Shown here piece after piece: positions 44,994-53,562 of a stretch of DNA of 64,000 nucleotides (within the stretch, counting starts at the first letter, position 1; every line of letters starts with the position of its first letter). Below the pieces are notes generated by a model. The model had not been told where the DNA came from and made no database searches. It was given only the letters and a program-made list of their open reading frames with translations. The position numbers were made by a program, and so were the translations under genes. The stretch covers positions 30,470 through 94,469 of the forward strand of contig JAHHSN010000004.1 in NCBI GenBank assembly GCA_020025195.1. The letters run 5' to 3'. Source of the stretch: Angelakisella sp. (GTDB taxonomy: Bacteria; Bacillota; Clostridia; Oscillospirales; Ruminococcaceae).

Positions 44994-45224
44994 ATGCCGA
45001 TCCGTGTTAATATCGATGTGGAGCTTGCCAAGCGGAAAATGAGCGTCACCGAGCTTTCGGAGCGTGTCGGCATCACGCTCGCCAATCTTTCTATCCTGAA
45101 AAACGGACGAGCCAAGGCCGTGCGGATGACCACACTTGAAAAGATCTGCGAGGCGCTTTCCTGCCAGCCGGGGGATATTCTGGAATATGTCCCGGAGGAG
45201 GGGGAGGAGCCGAAAGCGGAATGA
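44994..45224 (+). CDS. Small XRE-family regulator (YozG-like)
   Basis: A 76-aa protein that is almost only a helix-turn-helix domain: VELAKRKMSVTELSERVGITLANLSILKNGRAKAVRMTTLEKIC in shortened form LSERVGITLANLSILKNG is the HTH core, and ICEALSCQPGDILEY the typical end. No sensing domain. Start ATG 44994, 15 bp after the DUF2975 gene; likely autoregulates through the repeats at 44421-44458. Confidence 0.9.
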   Translation: MPIRVNIDVELAKRKMSVTELSERVGITLANLSILKNGRAKAVRMTTLEKICEALSCQPGDILEYVPEEGEEPKAE

Positions 45225-45502
45225 ATGGAACAGTGAGAAGAAAATGAGCTTCGCCGGGAACGGCGGCCTGCTCCGGGTAAACCGCGCCTAAACCGCCCTT
45301 CCGTGCCTTGTTCCGGCGTCACCCGGTGCCGGTGTTCCGGTGATAATGGCTTTTTGGAAAAGCGGCCCCGATCATAAATGTCGGGACGCGGGGCGTTTGG
45401 TGCATCTGTCTTATTATTTTGTGGGTTTCCTTTGGCGGGGATTTTTACGCCTTTTCCCGGGGAAAAAGCAGAAACCCCCGAAAGCTAAAATCTCTCATAA
45501 AA
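45225..45502. other. Intergenic stretch without recognised gene
   Basis: About 280 bp, GC-rich. No frame with a credible ribosome site was seen. Confidence 0.45.
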
Positions 45503-45534
45503 AAACCGCCCGGTTTTCCGAGCGGTTTCTTTTT
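45503..45534. terminator. Bidirectional terminator between XRE gene and fbp
   Basis: AAACCGCCCGG (45503-45513) pairs with CCGAGCGGTTT (45518-45528) with one mismatch. It has T-rich flanks on both strands, serving the plus-strand XRE gene and the minus-strand fbp. Confidence 0.85.
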
Positions 45535-45539
45535 ATTTC

Positions 45540-47519
45540 TCATTCCTTGGGAAGCACCTCGCCGTCGCGGTAAGCACGGAGGAGGTCCTGCAGGTCGCGG
45601 ACTTGCTCCTTGATATGCTTGCCGTCGTCGATATCGGCGATGAGCTTTCTCTTGGGGTAGGTTTCAATGGTCATCACCTTGGAGTGAATGTCCTCATTGG
45701 TGTGGAGCGCTGCCGTAATGTCGATGGGATGATGCTCTGCCAGAAGCAACTGGTGGGAGTTCGAGACGAGGGTAAATCCGGAAATACCGGTCACGGAGTT
45801 GAGCCGTTCGTTCATGCCGCCATCGATATTAAAGACCTTGCCGCCCGACTTGATGGGGGATTCGCCGCGCTTTACCGGCACATGACCGGTTATGATTTTG
45901 CCGTTCTTGGGATCGGCGCCGAATTCATCCAGAATGCGGAACGCGGTCTCCTCCTTTTCAATCCAGGTATAATAGGGATCCTTTTCCTCCTTGCCGGCGG
46001 TATCATCCGCAATGAAGTACCGTTCAAAGGTGGCAATCTTGTATTTGCCGCTCAGGGGAGAGCGGGTGCCGCACCAGAGATACCACATAAGGTCGAGGGC
46101 GTTTTTACGCTCCAGAGAGTGACGGGGCGCGACCGCTGCCACACGGATGACCCGGGTGTACTGATCCAGCAGCGCCTTACCATAGTAATATTTTCCGTTG
46201 AGGAGGGAGGTATGGAAGGAACCGTCCTCATTCATGGGAATGCAGCCGTGGTAGAGGAGGTTTCCGTTATTGACCTTGTAGATGGAGCCGTTATCCAGAA
46301 GATACTTGAGGTGCTTCTGGAGGCGTACGCTGTTTCGGAAGGAGAAGGCAAGGTCATTCATGACCGTTTCCTCCTCCGGAGAAAGCTGATAGGGCGATTC
46401 CGGCCGGAGAGTGGGGAAATGGGCATCCTTGATGTCGTAGAGCTTGCCGTCGATCTCCACACGGTGGTTTTTGGGATCGAGGGTTTCCCAGAACAGACGG
46501 TGGCTCATATGGTATTCGGGGTGGTCGTGAAGGATCTGCCCCTCCAGCTTAAACTGGATGACCGAGATGGCCTTGTGCACCTTGGCGGTCAGCTCATCGT
46601 TTTCCCGCTGCTGCTTCAGCTCGGTTTCCCGCTTGCTGTGGCTCGGCAGAAAGGCGGTGCAGGGGTCATCCCGGTAGGTGGAAAGGGCAAACTGGGTCAG
46701 AGGGCGGAGATTGATGCCGTAGCCTTCCTCCAGCGAGTCAAAGTTATTATAACGGATGCAGTTTCGGAGAACGTTGGCGATGGAGGCCCATTGACCGAGG
46801 GCCGCCGCCATCCAGAGGATATCGTGGTTGCCCCACTGGATATCCACGTTTTTATACTGGTCGAGAGCGTCCATCACCTTGTGCGCCCCGTTGCCGCGGT
46901 CAAAGATATCGCCCACAATATGGAGCTTATCAATCACCATGTGCTGAATAAGCTCGGAAATGGCGATGATAAAAGCATCGGCGCTGCCGATGTCGATGAT
47001 ATTATTGACGATGTTGTGGACATAGGAGGTGCGGTTGTCATCCTCATCCGCCTCGGAGTAGTTGAGCAGCTCATCAATGATATAGCTGAAATCCTTGGGC
47101 ATGGCCTTGCGGACCTTGGAGCGGGTATATTTGGAGGTTGCCTTGCGGCAGACCTGAATCAGGCGCATCAGAGTGGTGTAATACCAGCTGTGCTCCAGAG
47201 CGCCGTTTTCCTCCTTGAGAAGCGCGAGCTTCTCCTCGGGATAGTAGATGAGTGTCGCGAGGGCGTTTGCTTCCGCAGTGCTCATCTCCTCGGAGGGGAA
47301 GCATTGGCGGATCTTTCGCCGAACCGATCCGGAGGCGTTCTTCAGGATGTGCATAAAGAGACTGTATTCGCCGTGGATGTCGCTGATATAGTGTTCCGAG
47401 CCTTTAGGCAGGGCCAGGATGGTTTTCAGATTGATAATCTCCGACGCCACTTTGGCGGGCGTGGGGAATTTCTGGGAAAGAAGCTCAAGATACCTTAATC
47501 TTTCGGGTGAAAAAGACAT
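45540..47519 (-). CDS. fbp: Fructose-1,6-bisphosphatase, class III
   Basis: Gluconeogenic phosphatase of the Firmicute-type class III, 659 aa, as expected (B. subtilis ~670). Metallophosphoesterase-like motifs are visible: YISDIHGEYSLF, VGDIFDRGNGAHKVMD, WGNHDILWM and IITGHVPVKRGESPIKSGG. Start ATG 47519 with AGGAGG on the minus strand and a consensus-like promoter at 47548-47576. It is followed by a bidirectional terminator. Confidence 0.96.
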   Translation of the reverse strand: MSFSPERLRYLELLSQKFPTPAKVASEIINLKTILALPKGSEHYISDIHGEYSLFMHILKNASGSVRRKIRQCFPSEEMSTAEANALATLIYYPEEKLALLKEENGALEHSWYYTTLMRLIQVCRKATSKYTRSKVRKAMPKDFSYIIDELLNYSEADEDDNRTSYVHNIVNNIIDIGSADAFIIAISELIQHMVIDKLHIVGDIFDRGNGAHKVMDALDQYKNVDIQWGNHDILWMAAALGQWASIANVLRNCIRYNNFDSLEEGYGINLRPLTQFALSTYRDDPCTAFLPSHSKRETELKQQRENDELTAKVHKAISVIQFKLEGQILHDHPEYHMSHRLFWETLDPKNHRVEIDGKLYDIKDAHFPTLRPESPYQLSPEEETVMNDLAFSFRNSVRLQKHLKYLLDNGSIYKVNNGNLLYHGCIPMNEDGSFHTSLLNGKYYYGKALLDQYTRVIRVAAVAPRHSLERKNALDLMWYLWCGTRSPLSGKYKIATFERYFIADDTAGKEEKDPYYTWIEKEETAFRILDEFGADPKNGKIITGHVPVKRGESPIKSGGKVFNIDGGMNERLNSVTGISGFTLVSNSHQLLLAEHHPIDITAALHTNEDIHSKVMTIETYPKRKLIADIDDGKHIKEQVRDLQDLLRAYRDGEVLPKE

Positions 47520-47547
47520 AGCGCTGATCCTCCTTATTTACTTATCC

Positions 47548-47576
47548 ATTATAGAGGACTGGAAAATTCAGTGCAA
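47548..47576 (-). promoter_or_regulatory. SigA promoter of fbp
   Basis: Minus strand TTGCAC (47576-47571), 17-bp spacer, TATAAT (47553-47548), between dapA and fbp. Confidence 0.82.
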
Positions 47577-47582
47577 GTATCG

Positions 47583-48479
47583 TTAAGTCTGTGACGATGA
47601 TTTGAGCTTTTCGACGAGAGAGCGTAATTTCTCGGCGGGAATATCGTCTAATTCACCAAGAGGCAGGCGGCAGCCTCCTGCGGGAAAGCCTACCCACTGC
47701 ATGGCGCGCTTGACCGGAACGGGATTGACCGCGGAGAAAAGAGCCTTCATGAGGGGATAGAGGGCATAGTGGAGGGAACGGGCTTCCTCCATTTTTCCCT
47801 CCCGGAGCAGGACGGTCAGCCGGTGCATCTCCGCGGGGAACAGATTGGATGTGACCGAGATAACACCCCGGCCGCCCAGCGCCATAATGGGAAGGGTGAG
47901 ATCGTCGTTTCCGGAATAAACGGTGAGCTCCTCTTTGCAGCGTTCCATCGTCCCGGAGACAAGGTCCAGCTCGGGGGACGCCTCCTTGATGCCTACGATG
48001 TTGGGGTGGGCGGCAAGCGCTTCCCGAACGGCAAGGCTCATTTTGACCCCGGTGCGGGAGGGAACATGATAGAGGAGAATGGGGCGTGTCACTGCGTCGG
48101 CAACCCGCAGAAAATGCGCGATAAGACCATTTTCGGTGCATTTATTGTAATAGGGTGTCACAAGGAGCAGAGCATCCGCGCCCGCTTTTTCGGCGTCCTG
48201 AGCGAGAGCGACCGTGCGGGCGGTGTCATTGGAGCCGGCCCCGGCAATGACCGGGACCCTTCCCGCGGCGGCTTCTGCAGTTTTCTCAATGACCGCTATG
48301 CGTTCTGCAGGGGTGAGAGTGGCGCATTCTCCGGTTGTCCCGCAGGGGACCAAGGCATCGATGCCCTTTTCCACCTGCCACCGGACTATTTGGGAAAGCA
48401 TGGAAAGATCGGGCTTTAAGTCTTTGTCCATCGGGGTGATGAGGGCGGTTGCCGCCCCCTCAAAAATGAGTTTTTTCAT
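47583..48479 (-). CDS. dapA: 4-hydroxy-tetrahydrodipicolinate synthase
   Basis: First committed enzyme of the lysine/diaminopimelate pathway, condensing pyruvate and aspartate semialdehyde. 298 aa. Seen: CGTTGECATL (the Thr-Thr pair), VTPYYNKCTENGLIAHF, the proton-shuttle Tyr in LLYHVPSRTGVKM and the Schiff-base Lys in IVGIKEASPELD. Start ATG 48479 with AAGGAGG upstream on the minus strand. Dipicolinate made from its product also serves the spore core. Confidence 0.95.
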   Translation of the reverse strand: MKKLIFEGAATALITPMDKDLKPDLSMLSQIVRWQVEKGIDALVPCGTTGECATLTPAERIAVIEKTAEAAAGRVPVIAGAGSNDTARTVALAQDAEKAGADALLLVTPYYNKCTENGLIAHFLRVADAVTRPILLYHVPSRTGVKMSLAVREALAAHPNIVGIKEASPELDLVSGTMERCKEELTVYSGNDDLTLPIMALGGRGVISVTSNLFPAEMHRLTVLLREGKMEEARSLHYALYPLMKALFSAVNPVPVKRAMQWVGFPAGGCRLPLGELDDIPAEKLRSLVEKLKSSSQT

Positions 48480-48537
48480 TTGGATTCCTCCTTTTCACTT
48501 TAGTCTATGAGAAAGCGGCAAAACCGTGCGGCATCGG

Positions 48538-48566
48538 TTGCAGTTTGGAGGAAAATCGCCTATAAT
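48538..48566 (+). promoter_or_regulatory. SigA promoter of queA
   Basis: TTGCAG at 48538-48543, 17-bp spacer, TATAAT at 48561-48566. Confidence 0.8.
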
Positions 48567-48607
48567 AAGGGAGTTGTATTTCATTTTAGGAGAAAGTCAG
48601 GATAACT

Positions 48608-49672
48608 ATGGGAGACTATAAAACCAAGACCTCAGATTACGACTATTTTCTGCCGAAGGAGCTTATTGCCCAGACACCGGTGGAGCCGCGGGACAGTTCC
48701 CGTCTTATGATCATGGACCGGGAGACAGGAGCGCTTCGCCACGGCGTTTTCACCGATATTCTGGATGAGCTGGAGCCGGGCGATGTCCTTGCCGTCAATA
48801 ACAGCCGCGTCATGCCCTCCCGCCTTTTGGGGCAGAAGGAGGGAACGGGCGGCGCCATTGAGTTCCTGCTCCTTGCCCAGAAGGGGAATGACGAGTGGGA
48901 AACGATGGTGCGTCCCGGCAAGCGCGCCAAGGTCGGCGCAAGGTTTGAGTTCGGTGGGGGACTGCTCCGTGCCGAGGTCCTCGAGATCATGGAGGGTGGA
49001 AACCGCCGCGTCAAATTCACTTACGAGGGAAACAACATCTTCAGCGTGCTGGAGGAGGTCGGCAAGATGCCGCTCCCGCCCTATATCACCGAGACGCTGG
49101 AGGACGATGAGCGTTACCAGACCGTATACTCCCGAGAGCTGGGTTCCGCCGCCGCCCCGACCGCGGGACTGCATTTTACCGAGGAACTCCTCCAAAAGGT
49201 GCAGGCCAAGGGTGTCAAGATCGCTTATCTCACGCTGCACGTTGGGTTGGGGACTTTCCGACCTGTAAAGGTGGATGACGTTACACAGCATAAAATGCAT
49301 ACCGAGCACTACTGGGTTTCTAAGGAAGCCGCCGACCTCATCAATGAGGCTAAGCGAACGGGGCACCGGGTCATCGCGGTGGGGACCACCTCCTGCCGCA
49401 CGCTGGAATCCGCCTATATTCCCGGAGAAGGACTGCGCGAGTGCTCCGACAATACCGATATTTTCATCTACCCCGGCTACCGGTGGAAGTGCATCGACGC
49501 CCTCATCACCAATTTCCATCTGCCGGAAAGCACCCTCATCATGCTGGTTTCCGCTTTTGCGGGCTATGACCATGTGATGAACGCCTACCGGGTCGCGGTG
49601 GAGGAGCGTTACCGCTTCTTTTCCTTTGGCGATGCGATGTTCATCAGAAGCGGGAAAAAAGAAAACGGCTGA
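48608..49672 (+). CDS. queA: S-adenosylmethionine:tRNA ribosyltransferase-isomerase QueA
   Basis: Makes epoxyqueuosine from preQ1-tRNA, the step after Tgt (gene at 50690). 354 aa. Seen: [61 protein letters not shown] and [20 protein letters not shown], all QueA hallmarks. ATG 48608 has TTAGGAGA upstream. A terminator follows at 49682-49720. Confidence 0.96.
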   Translation: MGDYKTKTSDYDYFLPKELIAQTPVEPRDSSRLMIMDRETGALRHGVFTDILDELEPGDVLAVNNSRVMPSRLLGQKEGTGGAIEFLLLAQKGNDEWETMVRPGKRAKVGARFEFGGGLLRAEVLEIMEGGNRRVKFTYEGNNIFSVLEEVGKMPLPPYITETLEDDERYQTVYSRELGSAAAPTAGLHFTEELLQKVQAKGVKIAYLTLHVGLGTFRPVKVDDVTQHKMHTEHYWVSKEAADLINEAKRTGHRVIAVGTTSCRTLESAYIPGEGLRECSDNTDIFIYPGYRWKCIDALITNFHLPESTLIMLVSAFAGYDHVMNAYRVAVEERYRFFSFGDAMFIRSGKKENG

Positions 49673-49681
49673 ATCGGATCT

Positions 49682-49720
49682 TAAGCCCCAAAGCCCAAGC
49701 GGCCAGGGGCTTATTTCTTT
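49682..49720 (+). terminator. Terminator of queA
   Basis: TAAGCCCC (49682-49689) pairs with GGGGCTTA (49706-49713), then TTTCTTT. Confidence 0.78.
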
Positions 49721-49740
49721 GTGCTTTCCTTCCGTTTACC

Positions 49741-49769
49741 TTGCATATCCGCCTTAAATTTGATACTAT
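49741..49769 (+). promoter_or_regulatory. Promoter of the metallophosphoesterase-tgt unit
   Basis: TTGCAT at 49741-49746, 17-bp spacer, TACTAT at 49764-49769. Confidence 0.65.
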
Positions 49770-49807
49770 TGTTACTTGAAAACGGGTAAAAAGAAGGAGG
49801 ACGGCGG

Positions 49808-50686
49808 ATGGCACCCTGGCTTATGGTTTTGTGCGGCCTTTTTCTCCTGTTTATCGTCCTGTTCGCGGTGTTCCTTGATCGGAGCCGCAGGCTTCTTTCG
49901 GTCTCCCGCTATGAGATCGCTTCACCCAAAATACCCGTCGGCTTTGACGGGTATCACATCATTCAGCTTTCCGACCTGCACGGCGTTTCCTTCGGCAAGG
50001 AGAACGAAACGCTCCTGTCCCGCATCGAAGCCGAAGCCCCTGACCTTGTCCTCATCACAGGGGACATCATCACCCGGCAGGGAAGAGAGCTCTCTGTCGC
50101 CGCCCGTCTTGTGGAGGCGCTTGCCGCCCGGTTTCCCACCTATTTTGCCATGGGGAACCATGAAGAGAGCCTTCCGGAGGAGGAACGGCAGGCGCTTCTT
50201 CGGTCTTTCAGGGAAAGCGGCGCTGGGGTGCTCCTTGGGGAAAAGACGGAGATTACCGCCCCGAACGGCGAAACGCTCCTTCTGGCGGGGCTTCGTCCTC
50301 CGCTTAACACCTATCATCAGCTTTCCGGGGATTTTGTTCCCCTGGAGGAACAATCGCTGCGGGCGCTTTTGGGGGATGCGAATGGAAAATTTTCTATCCT
50401 GATGGCGCATAACCCCAATTTTTTCCCGCAGTATGCCGCCGCCGGATTCGATCTCATCTTTTCCGGGCATATTCACGGCGGAATGGTGCGTGTCCCCCTG
50501 ATCGGCGGGGTGTTTTCGCCGGAGACTGTTCTTTTTCCCCGGTATGACGCGGGGCTTTACCGCGCGGGCGGTTCCGCCATGCTTCTGTCCCGCGGGCTTG
50601 GGACAGGCCGGGTTGGTTTTCGGCTCTTCAATCGGCCGGATTTGGTTTCGGTCACGCTGAAAAGGTGTGACCAGAAAGGATTATAG
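49808..50686 (+). CDS. Membrane-anchored metallophosphoesterase
   Basis: A 292-aa protein with an N-terminal membrane segment (residues ~3-22) and a calcineurin-type phosphoesterase domain. Metal motifs in order: IIQLSDLHGVSFG (DxH), LITGDII (GD), FAMGNHEE (GNHE), LMAHNPNFF (H) and IFSGHIHGGMV (GHxH). Similar proteins (YkuE/YaeI type) act at the outer membrane face on phospho-lipids or related substrates; the substrate here is unknown. ATG 49808 with AAGGAGG upstream. tgt starts 3 bp after its stop, so they share a transcript. Confidence 0.88.
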   Translation: MAPWLMVLCGLFLLFIVLFAVFLDRSRRLLSVSRYEIASPKIPVGFDGYHIIQLSDLHGVSFGKENETLLSRIEAEAPDLVLITGDIITRQGRELSVAARLVEALAARFPTYFAMGNHEESLPEEERQALLRSFRESGAGVLLGEKTEITAPNGETLLLAGLRPPLNTYHQLSGDFVPLEEQSLRALLGDANGKFSILMAHNPNFFPQYAAAGFDLIFSGHIHGGMVRVPLIGGVFSPETVLFPRYDAGLYRAGGSAMLLSRGLGTGRVGFRLFNRPDLVSVTLKRCDQKGL

Positions 50687-50689
50687 AAT

Positions 50690-51820
50690 ATGTATACACT
50701 GAAACTGAAGGAGGGCAATGCCCGCCGCGGTGTCTTTGAGACCGTTCACGGCACGGTGGAGACCCCTGCCTTTATGAATGTTGCAACGGCCGCCGCCATC
50801 AAGGGTGGCGTCTCCGCCTATGACCTCATGGATCTCAAGTGTCAGGTGATGCTCTGCAATACCTACCATCTGCATCTCCGCCCCGGCGACAACGTGGTGG
50901 AGCGGCTGGGCGGTCTGCACCGCTTTACCGGCTGGAACAAGCCCATCCTCACCGACAGCGGCGGGTTTCAGGTTTTTTCGCTTGCCTCGCTTCGGCATAT
51001 TGAGGAAAAGGGCGTGACTTTTGCCTCCCACATTGACGGTCACCGCATCTTTATGGGACCGGAGGAGAGTATGCAGATCCAGTCCCACCTCGGCTCCACT
51101 ATGGCGATGGCGTTTGACGAGTGCATTGAAAATCCCTCTCCCAGAGACTATGTGCAGAAGTCTGTCAACCGCACCACCCGCTGGCTGGAGCGCTGCCAAA
51201 GGGAGATGGCGCGCCTCAATGCCTCGGGAGACGCGGTCAATCCTCACCAGCTGCTCTTTGGCATCAATCAGGGCGGTACCTATGACGATATCCGCCGGGA
51301 GCACATGAAAACCATTGCCTCGATGGGCCTTGACGGCTACGCCATCGGCGGTCTGGCCGTGGGGGAGCCGGCGGAGGAGATGTACCGCATCATTGAGGAG
51401 GTAGAGCCCTTTGCGCCTGCCGATAAGATTCGCTATCTCATGGGGGTCGGCACGCCGGTCAACATTCTGGAGGCGGTCTACCGCGGCGTTGACCTTTTTG
51501 ACTGCGTGATGCCCAGTCGAAACGCCCGTCACGGCCATCTCTTTACCCACAAGGGGATCATCAACATCAACAACGCGAAGTATATTTCCGATGACGCCCC
51601 GGTGGAGGAGGGGTGTGGCTGCCCGCTTTGCCGCCACCACAGCCGCGCCTATCTGCATCACCTCCTCAAGGCGGGGGAGATGCTGGGCATGAGACTGGCG
51701 GTCATGCACAACCTCTGGTTTTACAACAGCCTCATGGAGGAGATCCGGCTGGCGCTGGATGAGGGAAGATTCACTTCTTTTTACCGCGAAAACGTTGAAA
51801 TTCTCGGAAAACGCATTTAA
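50690..51820 (+). CDS. tgt: tRNA-guanine transglycosylase
   Basis: Exchanges G34 of GUN-anticodon tRNAs for preQ1 in queuosine synthesis. 376 aa. Seen: ATAAAIKGGVSAYDL, the catalytic Asp in LTDSGGFQVFSLASLR, FDECIEN, GINQGG, IGGLAVGEP, the second active-site Asp in DLFDCVMPSRNARHG and the zinc site CGCPLCRHHSRAYLHHL. Start ATG 50690 with AAAGGA upstream. queA lies two genes upstream. Confidence 0.97.
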   Translation: MYTLKLKEGNARRGVFETVHGTVETPAFMNVATAAAIKGGVSAYDLMDLKCQVMLCNTYHLHLRPGDNVVERLGGLHRFTGWNKPILTDSGGFQVFSLASLRHIEEKGVTFASHIDGHRIFMGPEESMQIQSHLGSTMAMAFDECIENPSPRDYVQKSVNRTTRWLERCQREMARLNASGDAVNPHQLLFGINQGGTYDDIRREHMKTIASMGLDGYAIGGLAVGEPAEEMYRIIEEVEPFAPADKIRYLMGVGTPVNILEAVYRGVDLFDCVMPSRNARHGHLFTHKGIININNAKYISDDAPVEEGCGCPLCRHHSRAYLHHLLKAGEMLGMRLAVMHNLWFYNSLMEEIRLALDEGRFTSFYRENVEILGKRI

Positions 51821-51846
51821 ATTTTTTTAAAGATCCGCGGATATGC

Positions 51847-51875
51847 TTGCAAACCAGAACAAATATTTATATAAT
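51847..51875 (+). promoter_or_regulatory. SigA promoter of yajC
   Basis: TTGCAA at 51847-51852, 17-bp spacer, TATAAT at 51870-51875. Confidence 0.8.
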
Positions 51876-51908
51876 ATTTAATATTACAATAAAAATGGAG
51901 GAATCACT

Positions 51909-52232
51909 ATGAATTATGCTCTGCTTCAGGCCGAAGCTGCTCCCAGCATGTGGCCTTCCCTTTTGATGATGGCTATCATCATCTTGGTTTTCTGGCTTTT
52001 CATCATTCGTCCCCAGCGGAAACGCGATAAGGAAACCGCCAAGATGCGCAGCGAGCTGCAGGTAGGCGATGAGATCATCACCATCGGCGGCATCATCGGC
52101 ATCATTGTCAGCATCAAGGAGGATACTCTCGTGATCGAGACCGGCAGCGACCGCTCCAAGGTTCGTCTCGCTCGCTGGGCCATCCAGAGCATCAACAAGG
52201 GCGGCGAAACCGCTCCTGCGCCCAAGCAGTAA
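51909..52232 (+). CDS. yajC: Preprotein translocase subunit YajC
   Basis: Accessory membrane subunit of the Sec translocase (SecDF-YajC). 107 aa: a membrane segment (residues ~14-34), the conserved FIIRPQRKRDKE, then LQVGDEIITIGGIIGIIVSI and VRLARWAIQSI. secDF is not in the window. ATG 51909 with GGAGG upstream. The tgt-yajC order is widespread. Confidence 0.95.
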   Translation: MNYALLQAEAAPSMWPSLLMMAIIILVFWLFIIRPQRKRDKETAKMRSELQVGDEIITIGGIIGIIVSIKEDTLVIETGSDRSKVRLARWAIQSINKGGETAPAPKQ

Positions 52233-52252
52233 TTTTTCATTCTAAATAAAGT

Positions 52253-52300
52253 CCCCTCACCATATGATAGTAGTACTATCAGGAAGGTGGGGGGATTTTT
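52253..52300 (+). terminator. Long hairpin, terminator/attenuator between yajC and the TIGR04086 gene
   Basis: Bases 52253-52261 pair with 52286-52294 (one T-G), and inside them GATAGTA (52266-52272) pairs with TACTATC (52274-52280). ATTTTT follows. The G-rich right arm is also the ribosome site of the next gene, so the hairpin could both end yajC transcription and limit translation downstream. Confidence 0.75.
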
Positions 52301-52732
52301 ATGTCCAAAAAGCCGAAGAAGGGGAAGCCGGGGAGCGCGCAGCTTCCCATCGTCCGGGCGATCATCAGTGCGGGGTGGGGGCTCCTCCTGGATCTTGTTC
52401 TGCTGCTTCTTTTTTCCGCCTTCTTCTATCTGAAGGATCTCCCGCCGGAGATGAGCCGTCCCTTCGCCACCGTCATTTTGGTGCTGGGCGGGCTTTTGGG
52501 CGGCTATCTCTGCGGCAAGGCGCTGAGGCGTCAGGGACTGGTCCACGGGATTTTGGTCGGTGGGGTGCAATTTATGGTACTGCTTCTCGTTTCCCTTTCC
52601 TGTGCAGGGAGCGAGGTCATGGCGCTTGCGCTCTATAAGTGTCTTATGCTGCTCGTAAGTGGCGCGGTCGGGTGCATCCTCGGGGTCAACCGAAAAAGCC
52701 GCGCGGCAAGAGCCGCTCTTCGAAGAAGCTAA
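52301..52732 (+). CDS. TIGR04086 family membrane protein
   Basis: A 143-aa protein with about four membrane segments after a Lys-rich N terminus. The layout, GLLGGYLCGKALRRQGLVHGILVGG and its place behind tgt-yajC match the TIGR04086 family of Clostridia, whose function is unknown. Start ATG 52301 directly after the T run of the upstream hairpin; ribosome site GGGGGG at 52289-52294. Confidence 0.8.
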   Translation: MSKKPKKGKPGSAQLPIVRAIISAGWGLLLDLVLLLLFSAFFYLKDLPPEMSRPFATVILVLGGLLGGYLCGKALRRQGLVHGILVGGVQFMVLLLVSLSCAGSEVMALALYKCLMLLVSGAVGCILGVNRKSRAARAALRRS

Positions 52733-52780
52733 AGCGTGAGGACAGAGACTGAAAATATCGGAATGTAAAGGGGAACCAAT

Positions 52781-53386
52781 ATGTCAAGAACACATCACCC
52801 AAAAAGAAGATTTCCCCGCGGGCTTTCATTGGAGAGCCGCAGGGGGCCGCGGACGGAGCTTTTCCTGTTTTTCCTTGCCTTTTTCGGGGGACTTTTGGTC
52901 GGCGCGCTTTATGCTGCGGCAAACGGAAAAGGTTCTTTTCCCTATGAGATTTTATTGAGTCAGCTTTCTCTTGTTCCGAAAAGCTCTCTCCTCACGCTCT
53001 TTAGGAGCCGGCTTCTCCTCGCTCTGGTCACCATCGGTTATCTGTTCATTGCCGGCAGCTCCCTTTGGGGCAGGACGCTTATCCCTGCGGTGCCGTTTTT
53101 TCTGGGGCTTTCGCAGGGCGTCATCGTGACCTTTCTCCTTTTGGGGCAGGGCTTTCACGCCATCGGTTTTATTCTCCTTGCGGTCGTCCTGCCAAAATCT
53201 CTTTCCATGGTGGCATTGGCCCTCCTTTCCAGAGTCGCGGCTGCCCGGAGCGATGCCTTGAAAGGCGCTTCCCGAGAGGGGGGAGAGGGGGCTGGGGTCC
53301 TGTTTCTTCTGTTCTCGCTCTCCTATCTGTTCCTTCTTTTTTTGGAACAGCTCCTCCTCAAATGCTCCATCGGGCTGCTCCTATAA
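52781..53386 (+). CDS. SpoIIM-like membrane protein
   Basis: A 201-aa protein with a basic N terminus and about five membrane segments. The pattern of one early segment (FLFFLAFFGGLLVGALYA), a soluble stretch, then a closely packed group with FFLGLSQGVIVTFLLLGQGFHAIG and a following LP resembles SpoIIM, part of the DMP complex (SpoIID-SpoIIM-SpoIIP) that drives engulfment. The match is by pattern, not by search. Start ATG 52781, followed by a strong terminator. Confidence 0.6.
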   Translation: MSRTHHPKRRFPRGLSLESRRGPRTELFLFFLAFFGGLLVGALYAAANGKGSFPYEILLSQLSLVPKSSLLTLFRSRLLLALVTIGYLFIAGSSLWGRTLIPAVPFFLGLSQGVIVTFLLLGQGFHAIGFILLAVVLPKSLSMVALALLSRVAAARSDALKGASREGGEGAGVLFLLFSLSYLFLLFLEQLLLKCSIGLLL

Positions 53387-53392
53387 AAAACC

Positions 53393-53437
53393 AAGCGCCT
53401 CTCACCGCAGAAAGTATACTGCAGTGAGAGGCGCTTT
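53393..53437. terminator. Terminator between SpoIIM-like gene and minus-strand genes
   Basis: Bases 53393-53405 pair perfectly with 53424-53436, with inner GCAG/CTGC pairing. Flanked by TTTT on the plus side and A-rich sequence on the left, it can act on both strands. Confidence 0.88.
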
Positions 53438-53453
53438 TGGTATGGAGGAGTTT

Positions 53454-53558
53454 TCAGAGTGTCCACGGAATGTCGTGATAGACATATAAAAACGCAATCA
53501 GAATAAATCCAATGCCGATCAGTACGGAGATGACCGGGTGCTTCAGTTTTCGTTTCAT
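53454..53558 (-). CDS. 34-residue single-span membrane peptide
   Basis: Short gene not usually called. Translation from ATG 53558: a basic N terminus MKRKLKHP, one hydrophobic segment VISVLIGIGFILIAFL (residues ~9-24) and YVYHDIPWTL before TGA. On the minus strand AAAGGATGATTCC precedes the ATG; it contains a Shine-Dalgarno (AAAGGA, 7-base spacing) and the stop codon of the GNAT gene, so translation is coupled with a 4-bp gap. The strong terminator follows within 20 bp. Function unknown; probably a partner or stabiliser of the GNAT-TM protein (inference). Confidence 0.7.
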   Translation of the reverse strand: MKRKLKHPVISVLIGIGFILIAFLYVYHDIPWTL

Positions 53559-53562
53559 GGAA

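Noticed and set aside
45603..47498. Long open frame (631 codons) antisense to fbp
   Set aside because: A mirror of the strongly biased fbp codons; no ribosome site, no recognisable product.
48567..48607. preQ1 riboswitch in front of queA
   Set aside because: Only ~40 bases separate promoter and ATG and no preQ1-type pseudoknot pattern was seen.
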